Made by a program: the position numbers and the translations under genes
In this document: in pieces, positions 6,207-14,463 of the stretch
Numbering within the stretch: the stretch's first letter is position 1
How the letters are laid out: the number at the start of each line of letters is the position of its first letter
The notes under the pieces: model-generated
The model's input: only the letters and a program-made list of their open reading frames with translations
Database searches by the model: none
Told to the model about the DNA's origin: nothing
Assembly (NCBI GenBank): GCA_043821725.1
Contig: JBDRCM010000001.1
Span: 1 to 14,919 of the forward strand
Reading direction: 5' to 3'
From: CAYHSR01 sp043821725
Lineage (GTDB): Bacteria; Patescibacteriota; Patescibacteriia; Magasanikbacterales; GWA2-37-8
Length of the DNA stretch: 14,919 nucleotides

Positions 6207-7205
6207 ATGCCCGTAAACACCAAAGCAATACAAGGACGCATTAAGTCGGTAAGCAACACCAGAAAAATTACCAAAGCAATGGAGATGGTTGCGGCCGCGA
6301 AAATGCGCAAAGCGGTTCAAGCCGTTGTGGATACGCGTACTTATGCAACGCTTGCTTGGAATTTATTAACTAGCTTAGCAAAAGCTGAAAAAGATAAAGA
6401 TATAAAAATTCCATTGCTTAATGCCAGACCGGTAAAACGATTATTATTGGTATTAATTACATCAAATCGTGGATTATGCGGAAGTTTTAATTCCAATATT
6501 ATTAAGAAAACCGCTGAACAGCTTAAAGATCCACGAAATATCGCAAGACAGCGAATTAACGGCCATGATGTTGAGGCAATTGAAAATCTTGAAGTTGATG
6601 TTATTGGCGTTGGAAAAAAGGGCGCTCATTTTGCAAAAAAAATGGGATACAATTTAATATCCTCGTTCACGGATATTTCTGACACGCCCACAACTGATGA
6701 CGCCCTTGTAATCAGCCGATTGGTTATAGGATCCTACACAAAACAAGAATATGATAAAGTTGTTATTGCATATACTGACTTTAAATCCAGCATTAATCAG
6801 ATTGCCAAACTTCGCCAAGTTTTGCCAATTTCCGAGCGAGATCTTGAAAAAATGATTTATGAGCTAGGCGGTGAAGAAAATTTAGCGGGCCAATCACTAA
6901 AAACTAAAGACACAAAACAAACAGCTAATAAAGATCAAGATGCACTTAACAATTATTTATACGAACCAAATAAAGAAGAAGTTTTAAAAATAATTTTACC
7001 CAGATTGGTGGAAACTCAAATTTATCAGGCAATGTTGGAATCTTCAGCTTCGGAGCATAGTTCCCGAATGCTGGCAATGAGAAATGCATCAGACGCGGCT
7101 GACGATATGATCAAAGAATTAAATTTGAACTTTAATAAAGCGCGACAATCCGCAATAACGCAGGAGATATCCGAAATTGTTGGTGGAGCCGCGGCACTAG
7201 AGTAA
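6207..7205 (+). CDS. atpG: F1 ATP synthase subunit gamma, enlarged
   Basis: This is the central shaft subunit, 332 residues against about 285-290 in most bacteria. The N-terminal coiled-coil helix carries IQGRIKSVSNTRKITKAMEMVAAAKM. The C-terminal helix has ESSASEHSSRMLAMRNASDAA and ends with ITQEISEIVGGAAALE. Together they form the rotor axle. The Rossmann-like middle holds the LITSNRGLCGSFN strand (83-95). Much of the extra length lies in a hydrophilic Lys/Asp/Gln-rich stretch at about 208-249, before the YLYEP motif, where E. coli gamma has a shorter loop. This loop sits near the base of F1 and could interact with epsilon or the c-ring; that is inference. The start is 3 bp after atpA. Confidence 0.96.
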   Translation: MPVNTKAIQGRIKSVSNTRKITKAMEMVAAAKMRKAVQAVVDTRTYATLAWNLLTSLAKAEKDKDIKIPLLNARPVKRLLLVLITSNRGLCGSFNSNIIKKTAEQLKDPRNIARQRINGHDVEAIENLEVDVIGVGKKGAHFAKKMGYNLISSFTDISDTPTTDDALVISRLVIGSYTKQEYDKVVIAYTDFKSSINQIAKLRQVLPISERDLEKMIYELGGEENLAGQSLKTKDTKQTANKDQDALNNYLYEPNKEEVLKIILPRLVETQIYQAMLESSASEHSSRMLAMRNASDAADDMIKELNLNFNKARQSAITQEISEIVGGAAALE

Positions 7206-7242
7206 GCAAAAAATAAATAAAATTAATAATAATTATCAACGT

Positions 7243-8610
7243 ATGAATAAAGGAAAAATAACGCAGGTAATCGGAGTGGTGGCAGATGTGCAGTTTGAAG
7301 AAAATCTGCCGGAAATTTATAACGCCTTGTCTACCAAAATGCCGGATGGAAAGGAATTAATTTTGGAGGTTCAACAGCACCTAGGAGGAAATGTTGTGCG
7401 AACCGTTGCTATGAGCTCCACAGACGGCCTTCAACGGGGGCAGGAAGTTGTTGACAGCGGAGAACCGATTACAGTGCCTGTGGGTCCTAAAACTCTTGGC
7501 CGAATGTTTGACGTTTGCGGTAAAGCCATTGACGGAATGGCTGATTTGCCAAAAGAAAAGCAATATCCAATCCATAGGCCTGCGCCGAGCTTTGACAAGC
7601 AATCAACAAAATATGAAATTCTTGAAACCGGAATTAAAGTTGTGGATTTGATTTGTCCATTTTTAAAAGGCGGAAAAATTGGATTATTTGGCGGAGCAGG
7701 AGTTGGAAAAACTGTTCTCATTCAGGAACTTATCAGAAATATCGCACAAGAACACGGCGGGTATTCAATGTTTGCCGGAGTGGGGGAGCGTACTAGAGAA
7801 GGCAATGATTTGTATAAAGAAATGAAGGAAAGCGGGGTTTTGGAAAAGACAGCATTGGTTTTCGGACAGATGAATGAACCTCCGGGAGCTCGCGCCAGAG
7901 TCGCACTTACTGCTTTGGCTATGGCAGAATATTTCCGAGACGAAGAAGGCCGTGATCTTCTATTATTTATTGACAATATTTTTCGTTTTACGCAAGCTGG
8001 ATCAGAAGTGTCAGCTTTGCTCGGGCGAATGCCTTCAGCAGTTGGTTATCAGCCCACATTAGCCACTGAGATGGGCAAATTGCAAGAGAGAATAACTTCC
8101 ACTGAAAAGGGGTCAATAACGTCAGTACAAGCCGTTTATGTGCCTGCTGATGACCTTACAGACCCGGCACCGGCAACGACATTTGCACATTTGGACTCCA
8201 CAGTGGTTTTAAGCAGATCTTTAACCGAATTGGGTATTTATCCGGCTGTTGATCCTTTGGACTCATCATCCACCATTCTGGATCCTAATATAGTTGGTGA
8301 AGAGCACTATCACACCGCGCGAGAGGTTCAGCAAGTTCTGCAAAAATACAAGGATTTACAGGATATTATTGCTATTTTGGGTATGGAAGAATTGAGCGAT
8401 TCGGATAAATTAGCTGTTTCACGAGCGAGAAAAATTCAAAAGTTTTTGTCCCAACCATTTTTTGTTGCTGAAACATTCACCGGATCTGAAGGAAAATATG
8501 TTCCGCTTAAAGACACAGTTAGAGCGTTTAGAGAAATTTTGGATGGCAAGCACGACAGCATTGGCGAACAAGCTTTTTACATGAAAGGCGGAATTGATGA
8601 AGTTAAATAG
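7243..8610 (+). CDS. atpD: F1 ATP synthase subunit beta
   Basis: This 455-residue catalytic subunit is of normal length. Walker A is GGAGVGKT at 150-157. The catalytic glutamate is E182 in GERTREGNDLY, and Walker B is LLLFIDN with D244. The canonical DELSEED torque loop is present in modified form as EELSDSD. The C-terminal KFLSQPFFVAETFTG segment matches the family. The gene follows atpG after a 37-base A/T spacer without a Shine-Dalgarno motif, and precedes atpC by 44 bases. Nothing suggests loss of activity. Confidence 0.98.
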   Translation: MNKGKITQVIGVVADVQFEENLPEIYNALSTKMPDGKELILEVQQHLGGNVVRTVAMSSTDGLQRGQEVVDSGEPITVPVGPKTLGRMFDVCGKAIDGMADLPKEKQYPIHRPAPSFDKQSTKYEILETGIKVVDLICPFLKGGKIGLFGGAGVGKTVLIQELIRNIAQEHGGYSMFAGVGERTREGNDLYKEMKESGVLEKTALVFGQMNEPPGARARVALTALAMAEYFRDEEGRDLLLFIDNIFRFTQAGSEVSALLGRMPSAVGYQPTLATEMGKLQERITSTEKGSITSVQAVYVPADDLTDPAPATTFAHLDSTVVLSRSLTELGIYPAVDPLDSSSTILDPNIVGEEHYHTAREVQQVLQKYKDLQDIIAILGMEELSDSDKLAVSRARKIQKFLSQPFFVAETFTGSEGKYVPLKDTVRAFREILDGKHDSIGEQAFYMKGGIDEVK

Positions 8611-8654
8611 ATATTGGAAATCGCATCTTTTTTCATCATCAATTGTAATCCATT

Positions 8655-9095
8655 ATGGAAAAAATAATCAACTTCAAAATAGTAACCCCTGAAAAAACCG
8701 TTTATGTAGACGAGATTTTTCAAGTTACAATCCCAACAATGGATGGAGAGATTACAGTATTGCCTTACCATATACCGCTGGTTACAGTTTTGCTCGCAGG
8801 GGATTTAATAATAAAGGACAAGGATGGAGAACATCATCTTGCAATATCAGGCGGATTTTTAGAAGTAAAAAGCAATAGTGAAATAATAATTCTGGCAGAT
8901 AATGCCGAAAGAGCAGAGGATATTGATTTAGAGCGGGCTGAACAAGCAAGAAAGCGGGCAATTGAGCAGATGGAAAAAGCTAAAAGCGATGAAAATATTG
9001 ATTATGCGAAATTACAAGCAGTCATAGACAGAGAAATGAACAGATTAAAGATAGGCAGAAAATATAAAAAATTACCAAAAGCAAAGCAGGAATAA
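8655..9095 (+). CDS. atpC: F1 ATP synthase subunit epsilon
   Basis: This 146-residue protein has the epsilon layout. An N-terminal beta-sandwich (about 1-85) includes the conserved PTMDGEITVLPYHIPLVTVL and ISGGFLEVKSNSEIIILADNAERAEDID segments. It is followed by a helical hairpin (about 92-136) that in other bacteria can extend into F1 and inhibit ATP hydrolysis. The C-terminal helices are complete and end in a very basic tail (GRKYKKLPKAKQE). Length is slightly above the usual 130-140. It is the last gene of the operon, and a hairpin follows within ten bases of the stop. Confidence 0.95.
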   Translation: MEKIINFKIVTPEKTVYVDEIFQVTIPTMDGEITVLPYHIPLVTVLLAGDLIIKDKDGEHHLAISGGFLEVKSNSEIIILADNAERAEDIDLERAEQARKRAIEQMEKAKSDENIDYAKLQAVIDREMNRLKIGRKYKKLPKAKQE

Positions 9096-9104
9096 CTTCT
9101 AATC

Positions 9105-9145
9105 GGGAAATATACAATTTATTAGATAATTGTGTAACATTTCCC
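9105..9145 (+). terminator. Hairpin after atpC, possible operon end
   Basis: GGGAAAT (9105-9111) pairs with ATTTCCC (9139-9145), and ACAATT (9114-9119) pairs with AATTGT (9128-9133), leaving an 8-base loop and a small asymmetric internal loop. It starts ten bases after the atpC stop. No T-run follows directly, so it is not a classical intrinsic terminator. It may be an mRNA 3'-stabilising structure or a weak terminator. A long T-run occurs only about 35 bases later. Confidence 0.45.
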
Positions 9146-9241
9146 ATAATAATCCGTCTTCTATTTTATAAAACCAGCATTTTTTTTTGGATTAAAATAT
9201 TTGGATTTTGAAAAGAAAATCTAATAAATCAAAGTTTAACA

Positions 9242-9262
9242 CCCTGCAACGGGAGCTTTTTT
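9242..9262 (+). terminator. Weak candidate terminator before the ABC transporter
   Basis: CCC (9242-9244) and GGG (9251-9253) can pair around a six-base loop, and six T residues follow at 9257-9262. The stem is only three pairs, so this is a marginal call. The rest of the 175-base gap between atpC and the ABC gene is AT-rich. It contains a T-run near 9180-9188 without a stem in front, and no promoter I would defend. Confidence 0.25.
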
Positions 9263-9270
9263 GATTATTT

Positions 9271-11019
9271 ATGCAATATTATACTAAACAAACATTTAAA
9301 ATATTTTGGCAACACGCGCTCAAATATAAATTTTCAATATTATTGACTGTTTTCTTCATATTGATTTGTAGTACCTTGCAAGTCGTATCACCATATTACT
9401 ACAAGGTTTTTTTTGATGTTTTAGCCACAACAAAGGATCGAACCGCGTTGGTGCATACTTTATTAATTATTCTTACAATATATTTAATTGAATGGATTTT
9501 TTGGAGAGCAAGCGGATTTGTAAATACTTACTTTCAAACAAGCATTATGCGCGATTTGGCTGTAACATGCTTTTCCTATTTACACAAGCACTCATTTACC
9601 TTTTTTAATAATAATTTTGTCGGCTCATTGGTTAAAAAAGTAAATAGATTTTACAGAGCTTTTGAAGGAATTACAGATAGGATTTTATGGGATCTATTGC
9701 CAATCTTAGTTAACATTACAATTATCACAGCTGTATTGAGCAGAAGAAGTGTTTATCTTGGAATCGCCATTATTGTATGGATATTCATCTATATTACAAT
9801 CAATTATCTATTCGCCACATTTAAACTGAAATATGATATTGAAAGAAGTGAACAAGACAGCAAAGTAACCGGCATATTGGCAGATTCAATAACAAATCAT
9901 GCGAATCTTAAACTATTTAATGGATATAAAAGAGAAAACAAATATTTTTATTCTGAAAGCACCAGATTAACAAAAATGAGAAGATTCACATGGAATCTTT
10001 CAAATATTTTTGACGCGATTCAAGGGCTGTTCATGGTTTGTTTGGAAGTGGGAATTTTTTATTATGCCATAAGTTTATGGCAAAACGGAATATTAACCAT
10101 AGGTGATTTTGTATTGATTCAGGCCTATTTACTAAGAATTTTCTTGAAACTATGGGATTTTGGGCGAGTAATCCGAAATTTTTATGAAAATCTTGCTGAC
10201 GCTGAGGAAATGACTGAAGTGCTTTTGACGCCTCATGAAATTATTGATAAAAAAAATGCAAAAAAAATAAAAATTACAAATGGTGCAATTGAATTTAAGA
10301 ATGTTACATTTTGTTACAATAAAACCAGATGCGTGGTTGAAAAATTAAATCTCAAAATCAAGCCAAAAGAAAAAATTGCGTTAGTAGGGCCATCAGGAGC
10401 AGGCAAAACCACTTTAGTAAAATTATTATTAAGAATGCATAATGTAACAGGCGGTGATGTTTTGATTGACAAACAAAAAGTGCGTGATGTTACTCAGGAA
10501 AGCTTATGGCAAAATATTTCAATGGTTCCTCAAGATCCGATTCTTTTCCATAGATCTTTATTGGAAAATATCCGCTACGGCAAACCAGAGGCAACAGACG
10601 ATCAGGTATTTAAAGCCGCTAAAATGGCAAACTGCCATCAATTTATTTCTGAGTTTCCTGCCGGCTACGAAACAACTGTTGGCGAACGTGGAGTGAAACT
10701 TTCCGGCGGAGAAAGGCAACGCGTGGCAATTGCGCGCGCAATTTTGCGCAGTGCTCCAATACTTGTATTGGATGAAGCAACTTCAAGTTTGGATTCTGAA
10801 TCAGAACATTTAATTCAGGACGCATTGGACAACTTGATGAAAAATAAAACCGTCATTGTTATAGCACATCGATTATCAACAATCATGAAAGTTGACAGAA
10901 TAATTGTTGTTGATGAGGGAGGTATTATTGAACAAGGCACGCACCAAGAACTGATCAAATTAAACAAGGGAACATACAAAAAACTTTGGAAAATTCAGGC
11001 CGGCGGTTTTGTTGAATAA
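9271..11019 (+). CDS. ABC exporter, fused membrane and ATPase domains
   Basis: This 582-residue half-transporter of the type IV (MsbA/multidrug) exporter class should work as a dimer in the cytoplasmic membrane. The membrane domain spans about residues 15-310 with six hydrophobic segments. The ATPase domain follows: Walker A GPSGAGKT at 373-380, Q-loop Q421 in MVPQDPILF, signature LSGGERQR from 478, Walker B ILVLDE at 497-502, D-loop SSLDS and H-loop H533 in IAHRLSTI. All are intact, so it should be active. The substrate cannot be read from sequence; lipid, glycolipid, peptide or drug export are all possible. It stands alone between the atp operon and a terminator, so it is probably its own transcription unit. 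A distant GGGAG at 9251 is too far from the start to be a good ribosome site. Confidence 0.93.
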   Translation: MQYYTKQTFKIFWQHALKYKFSILLTVFFILICSTLQVVSPYYYKVFFDVLATTKDRTALVHTLLIILTIYLIEWIFWRASGFVNTYFQTSIMRDLAVTCFSYLHKHSFTFFNNNFVGSLVKKVNRFYRAFEGITDRILWDLLPILVNITIITAVLSRRSVYLGIAIIVWIFIYITINYLFATFKLKYDIERSEQDSKVTGILADSITNHANLKLFNGYKRENKYFYSESTRLTKMRRFTWNLSNIFDAIQGLFMVCLEVGIFYYAISLWQNGILTIGDFVLIQAYLLRIFLKLWDFGRVIRNFYENLADAEEMTEVLLTPHEIIDKKNAKKIKITNGAIEFKNVTFCYNKTRCVVEKLNLKIKPKEKIALVGPSGAGKTTLVKLLLRMHNVTGGDVLIDKQKVRDVTQESLWQNISMVPQDPILFHRSLLENIRYGKPEATDDQVFKAAKMANCHQFISEFPAGYETTVGERGVKLSGGERQRVAIARAILRSAPILVLDEATSSLDSESEHLIQDALDNLMKNKTVIVIAHRLSTIMKVDRIIVVDEGGIIEQGTHQELIKLNKGTYKKLWKIQAGGFVE

Positions 11020-11102
11020 TTATTGTTTGCTTGATGTTGGTCATTTTGAAGGCATAATGCAACAAAAAATATCAGTTGTATTTAAACAACTATTCCGCTA
11101 TA

Positions 11103-11137
11103 ATTAAAATGCCCTTACAATATAAGGGTATTTTAAT
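11103..11137 (+). terminator. Intrinsic terminator after the ABC exporter
   Basis: The 15-base arm at 11103-11117 pairs with 11123-11137 with only one G-U pair, around a five-base loop (CAATA). The core is GCCCTTA/TAAGGGT, with an A-tract before it and TTTTAAT after it on the plus strand, so it could work in both directions. It lies 84 bases after the ABC exporter stop. Confidence 0.8.
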
Positions 11138-11165
11138 ATAAGTAGCTCATTATCTATGTTTTTTT

Positions 11166-11174
11166 TGCTATGAT
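11166..11174 (+). promoter_or_regulatory. Candidate extended -10 promoter for methyltransferase gene
   Basis: TGC followed by TATGAT (11169-11174) forms an extended -10 element, with no clear -35 box at the expected distance. Transcription would start about three bases before the ATG at 11184, giving an essentially leaderless mRNA. The location just after a strong terminator makes a promoter here likely; the exact element is less sure. Confidence 0.4.
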
Positions 11175-11183
11175 TGACTAATT

Positions 11184-12014
11184 ATGGACTTACTGGAAAT
11201 TGAAAATACAAAAAATAATCGCCACCCATGGGAATTGGCAAGGGCAAATTTTGTTATTTCATTAATCAGGCAAGAATTAACTAAAATGAGCTTAAAAAAA
11301 GTTCGCATTTTGGATATTGGCTGTGGCGATATGTTTATTGCCGATTGCCTTGCCGATTCATTTGAAAATGTTGAAATAATAGCTGTGGATAGTAATTTAT
11401 CAAAAGACGACATAGAAAAGTTCAAGCAAATCAACAGTAAAAAAATTAAAGTATTCCGCACAATTAATGACTTTCAGACGGAAAATGAACCCCTCCCTGT
11501 GCGAAGATCCCGCTCAGCAAGACCCTCGCTACGTTGCGATAATAAAATGGATTTTGTGTTGATTTTGGACGTGTTTGAACACATAAATGATGAACAAGCA
11601 TTTTTACAACAATTAATTGATAAAAATATTTTTGATAATACCGCTGTTTTTTTGATAACCGTTCCATCCTTTCAAAGCTTATATTGCTCTCATGATGCCT
11701 ATCTGCGTCATTTTAGGCGTTATAGAAACAGCCGGTTGGTAAAATTTTTTTTAAATAATAATTTTATAATTCAAGATTCCGGATATTTTTTTATTACGCT
11801 GTTGTTTCCACGCCTTGTCCGAGTTATTTTGGAAAAATTTGGCTTATTAAAAAAAAGTAATGGAATCGGGCAGTGGTCAGGCAATAAAATGATGACTTTT
11901 ATCATTAAAAACATTTTAATCGTTGATTGTATGTTAATGGCCAAATTAAAAAAAATCAGATTAAAATTGCCGGGATTATCCAATTACGTGATATGCCGAA
12001 AACCTGCATCATAA
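11184..12014 (+). CDS. Class I SAM-dependent methyltransferase with in-frame insert
   Basis: This 276-residue methyltransferase has the SAM-binding motif I ILDIGCGD (42-49), an acidic residue after the second strand (AVDSN, 67-71) and the motif LILDVFEHI (126-134). These are typical of the Methyltransf_11/23 class. The C-terminal HDAYLRHFRRYRNSRLVKFF region resembles methyltransferases found in cell-surface glycan clusters, where they modify sugars or lipid-linked intermediates. The target is not readable. Residues 102-119 are an Arg/Ser/Pro-rich stretch from GC-rich DNA that sits just before the motif II strand and looks like an insertion. The gene overlaps the downstream glycosyltransferase start by 22 bp, so the two are probably translationally coupled. 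Confidence 0.85.
   Translation: MDLLEIENTKNNRHPWELARANFVISLIRQELTKMSLKKVRILDIGCGDMFIADCLADSFENVEIIAVDSNLSKDDIEKFKQINSKKIKVFRTINDFQTENEPLPVRRSRSARPSLRCDNKMDFVLILDVFEHINDEQAFLQQLIDKNIFDNTAVFLITVPSFQSLYCSHDAYLRHFRRYRNSRLVKFFLNNNFIIQDSGYFFITLLFPRLVRVILEKFGLLKKSNGIGQWSGNKMMTFIIKNILIVDCMLMAKLKKIRLKLPGLSNYVICRKPAS
11487..11540 (+). repeat. 54-bp GC-rich REP-like insert inside the methyltransferase gene
   Basis: About 33 of these 54 bases are G or C, against roughly a third or less in the surrounding gene. It contains an imperfect direct repeat, GCGAAGATCCCGCT (11501-11514) and GCAAGACCCTCGCT (11517-11530), and a small dyad TCGC...GCGA (11526-11539). Its length is a multiple of three and it keeps the frame open, adding 18 residues. 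The composition and CGCT-type motifs resemble dispersed palindromic repeats more than protein-driven sequence. That it is a mobile or dispersed element is inference. Confidence 0.55.
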
Positions 12015-12742
12015 TACCTTGTTATAATGAAGAAAAGAGATTTGATGAAAAGGAGTTTTCGGATTTTTTTCAAGTGGATGACGATACTCATTTTTATTTG
12101 GTAAATGACGGTAGTACTGATGAAACACTTGACTTGCTAAATAAAGTAAAAAATAAAATAGGGGATAGGGTTAGAATTTTGCATTTAAAAAAGAATAAAG
12201 GAAAAGCTGAAGCCGTGCGTATTGGCATGCTTAGTGCTTTATCTTGGATGAATTTTGATTACTTTGGTTATTTTGACGCGGATTTTTCCGCACCTTTAAA
12301 TCAGATTTCTTTGCTGGTGAATATTATGGAAGAGAAACATGGCGGATGCCATGCGATTTTTGGCTCAAGAATACTGTACTTGAACAATGTAATCAAAAGA
12401 AAAGCTTGGCGTCATTATGGCGGAAGAATTTTTGCCGTAATTGCCGATAGGATGCTTGATTTGTCAATTTACGATACCCAATGCGGAGCAAAAATATTCA
12501 GTAGGGACATTATAAATAATATTTTTTTGGAACCATTCAGAAGTCGTTGGCTGTTTGATATAGAAATAATATTGCGTTTAAGAAATATCTACGGAAAGCA
12601 AGAGTTAAAAAATCTAATTATTGAATTTCCATTGCATGTTTGGAAGGAGAAAGGTGATTCTAAAATTTCAATGTTTGATATTGTCAAAATACCTTATGAA
12701 TTGCTTAAAATATATTATTACTACGGTAAAGAAGCTTCCTAA
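11993..12742 (+). CDS. Family 2 glycosyltransferase, ALG5-like (polyprenyl-phosphate sugar synthase)
   Basis: This 249-residue cytoplasmic-facing GT-A enzyme has CYNEE (10-14), LVNDGSTD (36-43), the metal-binding DADFSAP (95-101), GSR (124-126), DTQCGAKIF (161-169) and RWLFDIEI (185-192). The last three are hallmarks of the dolichyl-phosphate glucosyltransferase/DPM group, which moves a hexose from a nucleotide sugar to polyprenyl phosphate. No C-terminal membrane helices follow, unlike GtrB-type enzymes. The ATG at 11993 is chosen because MPKTCIIIPCYNEE is the normal start of the fold; the upstream in-frame ATG at 11927 lies deep in the methyltransferase gene. It overlaps the next gene as well, so the three genes appear to be one tight operon. 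The exact sugar is unknown. Confidence 0.9.
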   Translation: MPKTCIIIPCYNEEKRFDEKEFSDFFQVDDDTHFYLVNDGSTDETLDLLNKVKNKIGDRVRILHLKKNKGKAEAVRIGMLSALSWMNFDYFGYFDADFSAPLNQISLLVNIMEEKHGGCHAIFGSRILYLNNVIKRKAWRHYGGRIFAVIADRMLDLSIYDTQCGAKIFSRDIINNIFLEPFRSRWLFDIEIILRLRNIYGKQELKNLIIEFPLHVWKEKGDSKISMFDIVKIPYELLKIYYYYGKEAS

Positions 12743-14396
12743 CAGACATTTTTGGCTGTCTTTTTTATTTGGATTGGCATCTGTATTTTTCATTTTTTTG
12801 TATCATTTTAATTGGTCAATGATAATTCCGACCAACATTCACTGGCTGATGCAAGGGGACTGCGCCACGCATTATTTGGGCTGGCTATTTTTTCGAAATG
12901 AAGTATGGACTTTTCCTTTGGGTGAGATAAAAAATTATATATATCCGCTTGGCACAAATATCGGATATACAGATTCCATACCGCTTTTAGCATTTGTTTT
13001 TAAGCTGTTCTCAGGATTATTACCAGCTGACTTTCAATATTTTGGACTCTGGTTGCTCTCCTGCTTTGTTTTGCAAGCGTTATTCGGAGCGCTAATCTTT
13101 AAAAATTTCAAATGCTCGCTTATTGTAAAAATTATCGGCGTTCAGTTTCTTGTTTTCAGTCCAATTTTATTATTCCGTTCAATACATCCGGCGCTTTGCG
13201 CACATTGGCTCATTTTAGCCGGAATTTATTTGTATTTGTCAGACACTAAGCCCGGCGAGATAAAGAAAATTATAACTTATCATTTTATAATATTGGTTTT
13301 GGCGTTATTTATCCATCCATACATTGTCATAATGGTTTGGCTTTTAATGCTCGCTCATCTGGTTAAGCTCACTTTTTTTGATAAGCATATCCGTAAAAAA
13401 ATTAATTTTTCAATTATACTGGTTTTCTCTCTGTTAATAATTTTCGCGATTTGGATAGCTATTGGTTATTTTACTTTGGGCAATGCTTATGATTATGGGG
13501 CTTCGGGCTTTGGCTATTATTCTTTTAATTTAAATGGACTGTTAAATTCCGCCAATCTTTCCACTTTTTTTCGCCAGTTGCCGACCGTCTATCCCGGCCA
13601 ATTAACAGAAGGATTCAATTATCTAGGATTTGGATTGATAATAATTGTGCTGACAGTTCTTTTGGTATTGGTTTATAAAATAGTTATTGCGAACAAATAT
13701 CTGCCTCAAATACAATGGAAAAGATTATGGCCGTTGGTCGTTATTAATATTTTATTGTTCGTTTTTTCTTTGAGCAATGTCATTACAGTTAATGATCATG
13801 TTTTGTTTTATTATCCGCTGTCAGATTTTTTTATTGTTATGCTGTCGCCTTTTCGCTCAAGTGGACGCTTTTTTTGGATTACTTATTATTCAATAATGAT
13901 ATTTGCGATTTTTGCATTGTCAAATCAATTGAAAAAAAGAGCGCGCATAGTGGCGTCCATATTGCTAGTTGCCTTGTTTTTTCAGATTGTGGACATAAGC
14001 CCTCTTTTAATAAAATGGAAGATAAGACATCAGCAGTACGAAATGATAATCAATGAAGCTAAATGGACTGAGTTAATTAATAAATTTGATAATGTCGTTA
14101 TTTATCCCGCTTTTCAAAAGAATTACGTTAGAGATGACGATTATATGTCCTTTGCGTATATTGCGGCAAAAAATCATAAAACAATCAATGCAGGATATGT
14201 GGCTCGCGCGGATCGCAAAAAAATAGATGATGAAACAGCTAAACTATCAATGAAAATAACAAAAGCAGAATTGGACAAAGATTCTCTGTATATTACTACT
14301 GAAAAATACTTATTGATTTTTTTGCCTTTGTTAAGCCAAAATAAAATTGAATGTATTCATTTGGACTGTTTTTACGCTTGCAACACAAAAGAATGA
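12696..14396 (+). CDS. DUF6311-like multi-span membrane protein, possible GT-C glycosyltransferase
   Basis: This protein of about 566 residues has many hydrophobic helices and a conserved-looking first outer loop (about 54-76) with GDCATHYLGWLFFRNEVWTF, followed by YPLGTNIGYTDSIPLL. I recognise this pattern from the DUF6311 family. An acidic residue in the first external loop (D55) is the hallmark of GT-C enzymes that use polyprenyl-phosphate sugars. A soluble C-terminal part of about 110 residues follows the last helix. The start is uncertain: 12696 is the closest ATG before the first helix and overlaps the glycosyltransferase gene by 47 bp, while 12621 and 12636 are also open. The adjacent ALG5-like enzyme could supply its lipid-linked donor. 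Membrane location is firm; the enzymatic role is inferred. Confidence 0.75.
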   Translation: MNCLKYIITTVKKLPNRHFWLSFLFGLASVFFIFLYHFNWSMIIPTNIHWLMQGDCATHYLGWLFFRNEVWTFPLGEIKNYIYPLGTNIGYTDSIPLLAFVFKLFSGLLPADFQYFGLWLLSCFVLQALFGALIFKNFKCSLIVKIIGVQFLVFSPILLFRSIHPALCAHWLILAGIYLYLSDTKPGEIKKIITYHFIILVLALFIHPYIVIMVWLLMLAHLVKLTFFDKHIRKKINFSIILVFSLLIIFAIWIAIGYFTLGNAYDYGASGFGYYSFNLNGLLNSANLSTFFRQLPTVYPGQLTEGFNYLGFGLIIIVLTVLLVLVYKIVIANKYLPQIQWKRLWPLVVINILLFVFSLSNVITVNDHVLFYYPLSDFFIVMLSPFRSSGRFFWITYYSIMIFAIFALSNQLKKRARIVASILLVALFFQIVDISPLLIKWKIRHQQYEMIINEAKWTELINKFDNVVIYPAFQKNYVRDDDYMSFAYIAAKNHKTINAGYVARADRKKIDDETAKLSMKITKAELDKDSLYITTEKYLLIFLPLLSQNKIECIHLDCFYACNTKE

Positions 14397-14463
14397 TTTG
14401 TATTAGTTTAGTGCATAAGTTATAATTGGAATAACCTTAGAACTCATACAGAGTTTAGCCCTA
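14397..14463. other. Non-coding spacer after the last gene
   Basis: This AT-rich spacer has one small hairpin (AACTC at 14441-14445 with GAGTT at 14451-14455) and no convincing terminator. It leads into the palindromic repeat cluster that fills much of the remaining gene-free end of the window (14397-14919). Confidence 0.5.

Noticed and set aside
170..14396. Alternative genetic code (TGA as glycine), known in some Patescibacteria
   Set aside because: TGA ends tatD, the lipoprotein and the last gene at the expected places, and I saw no in-frame TGA within the conserved genes.
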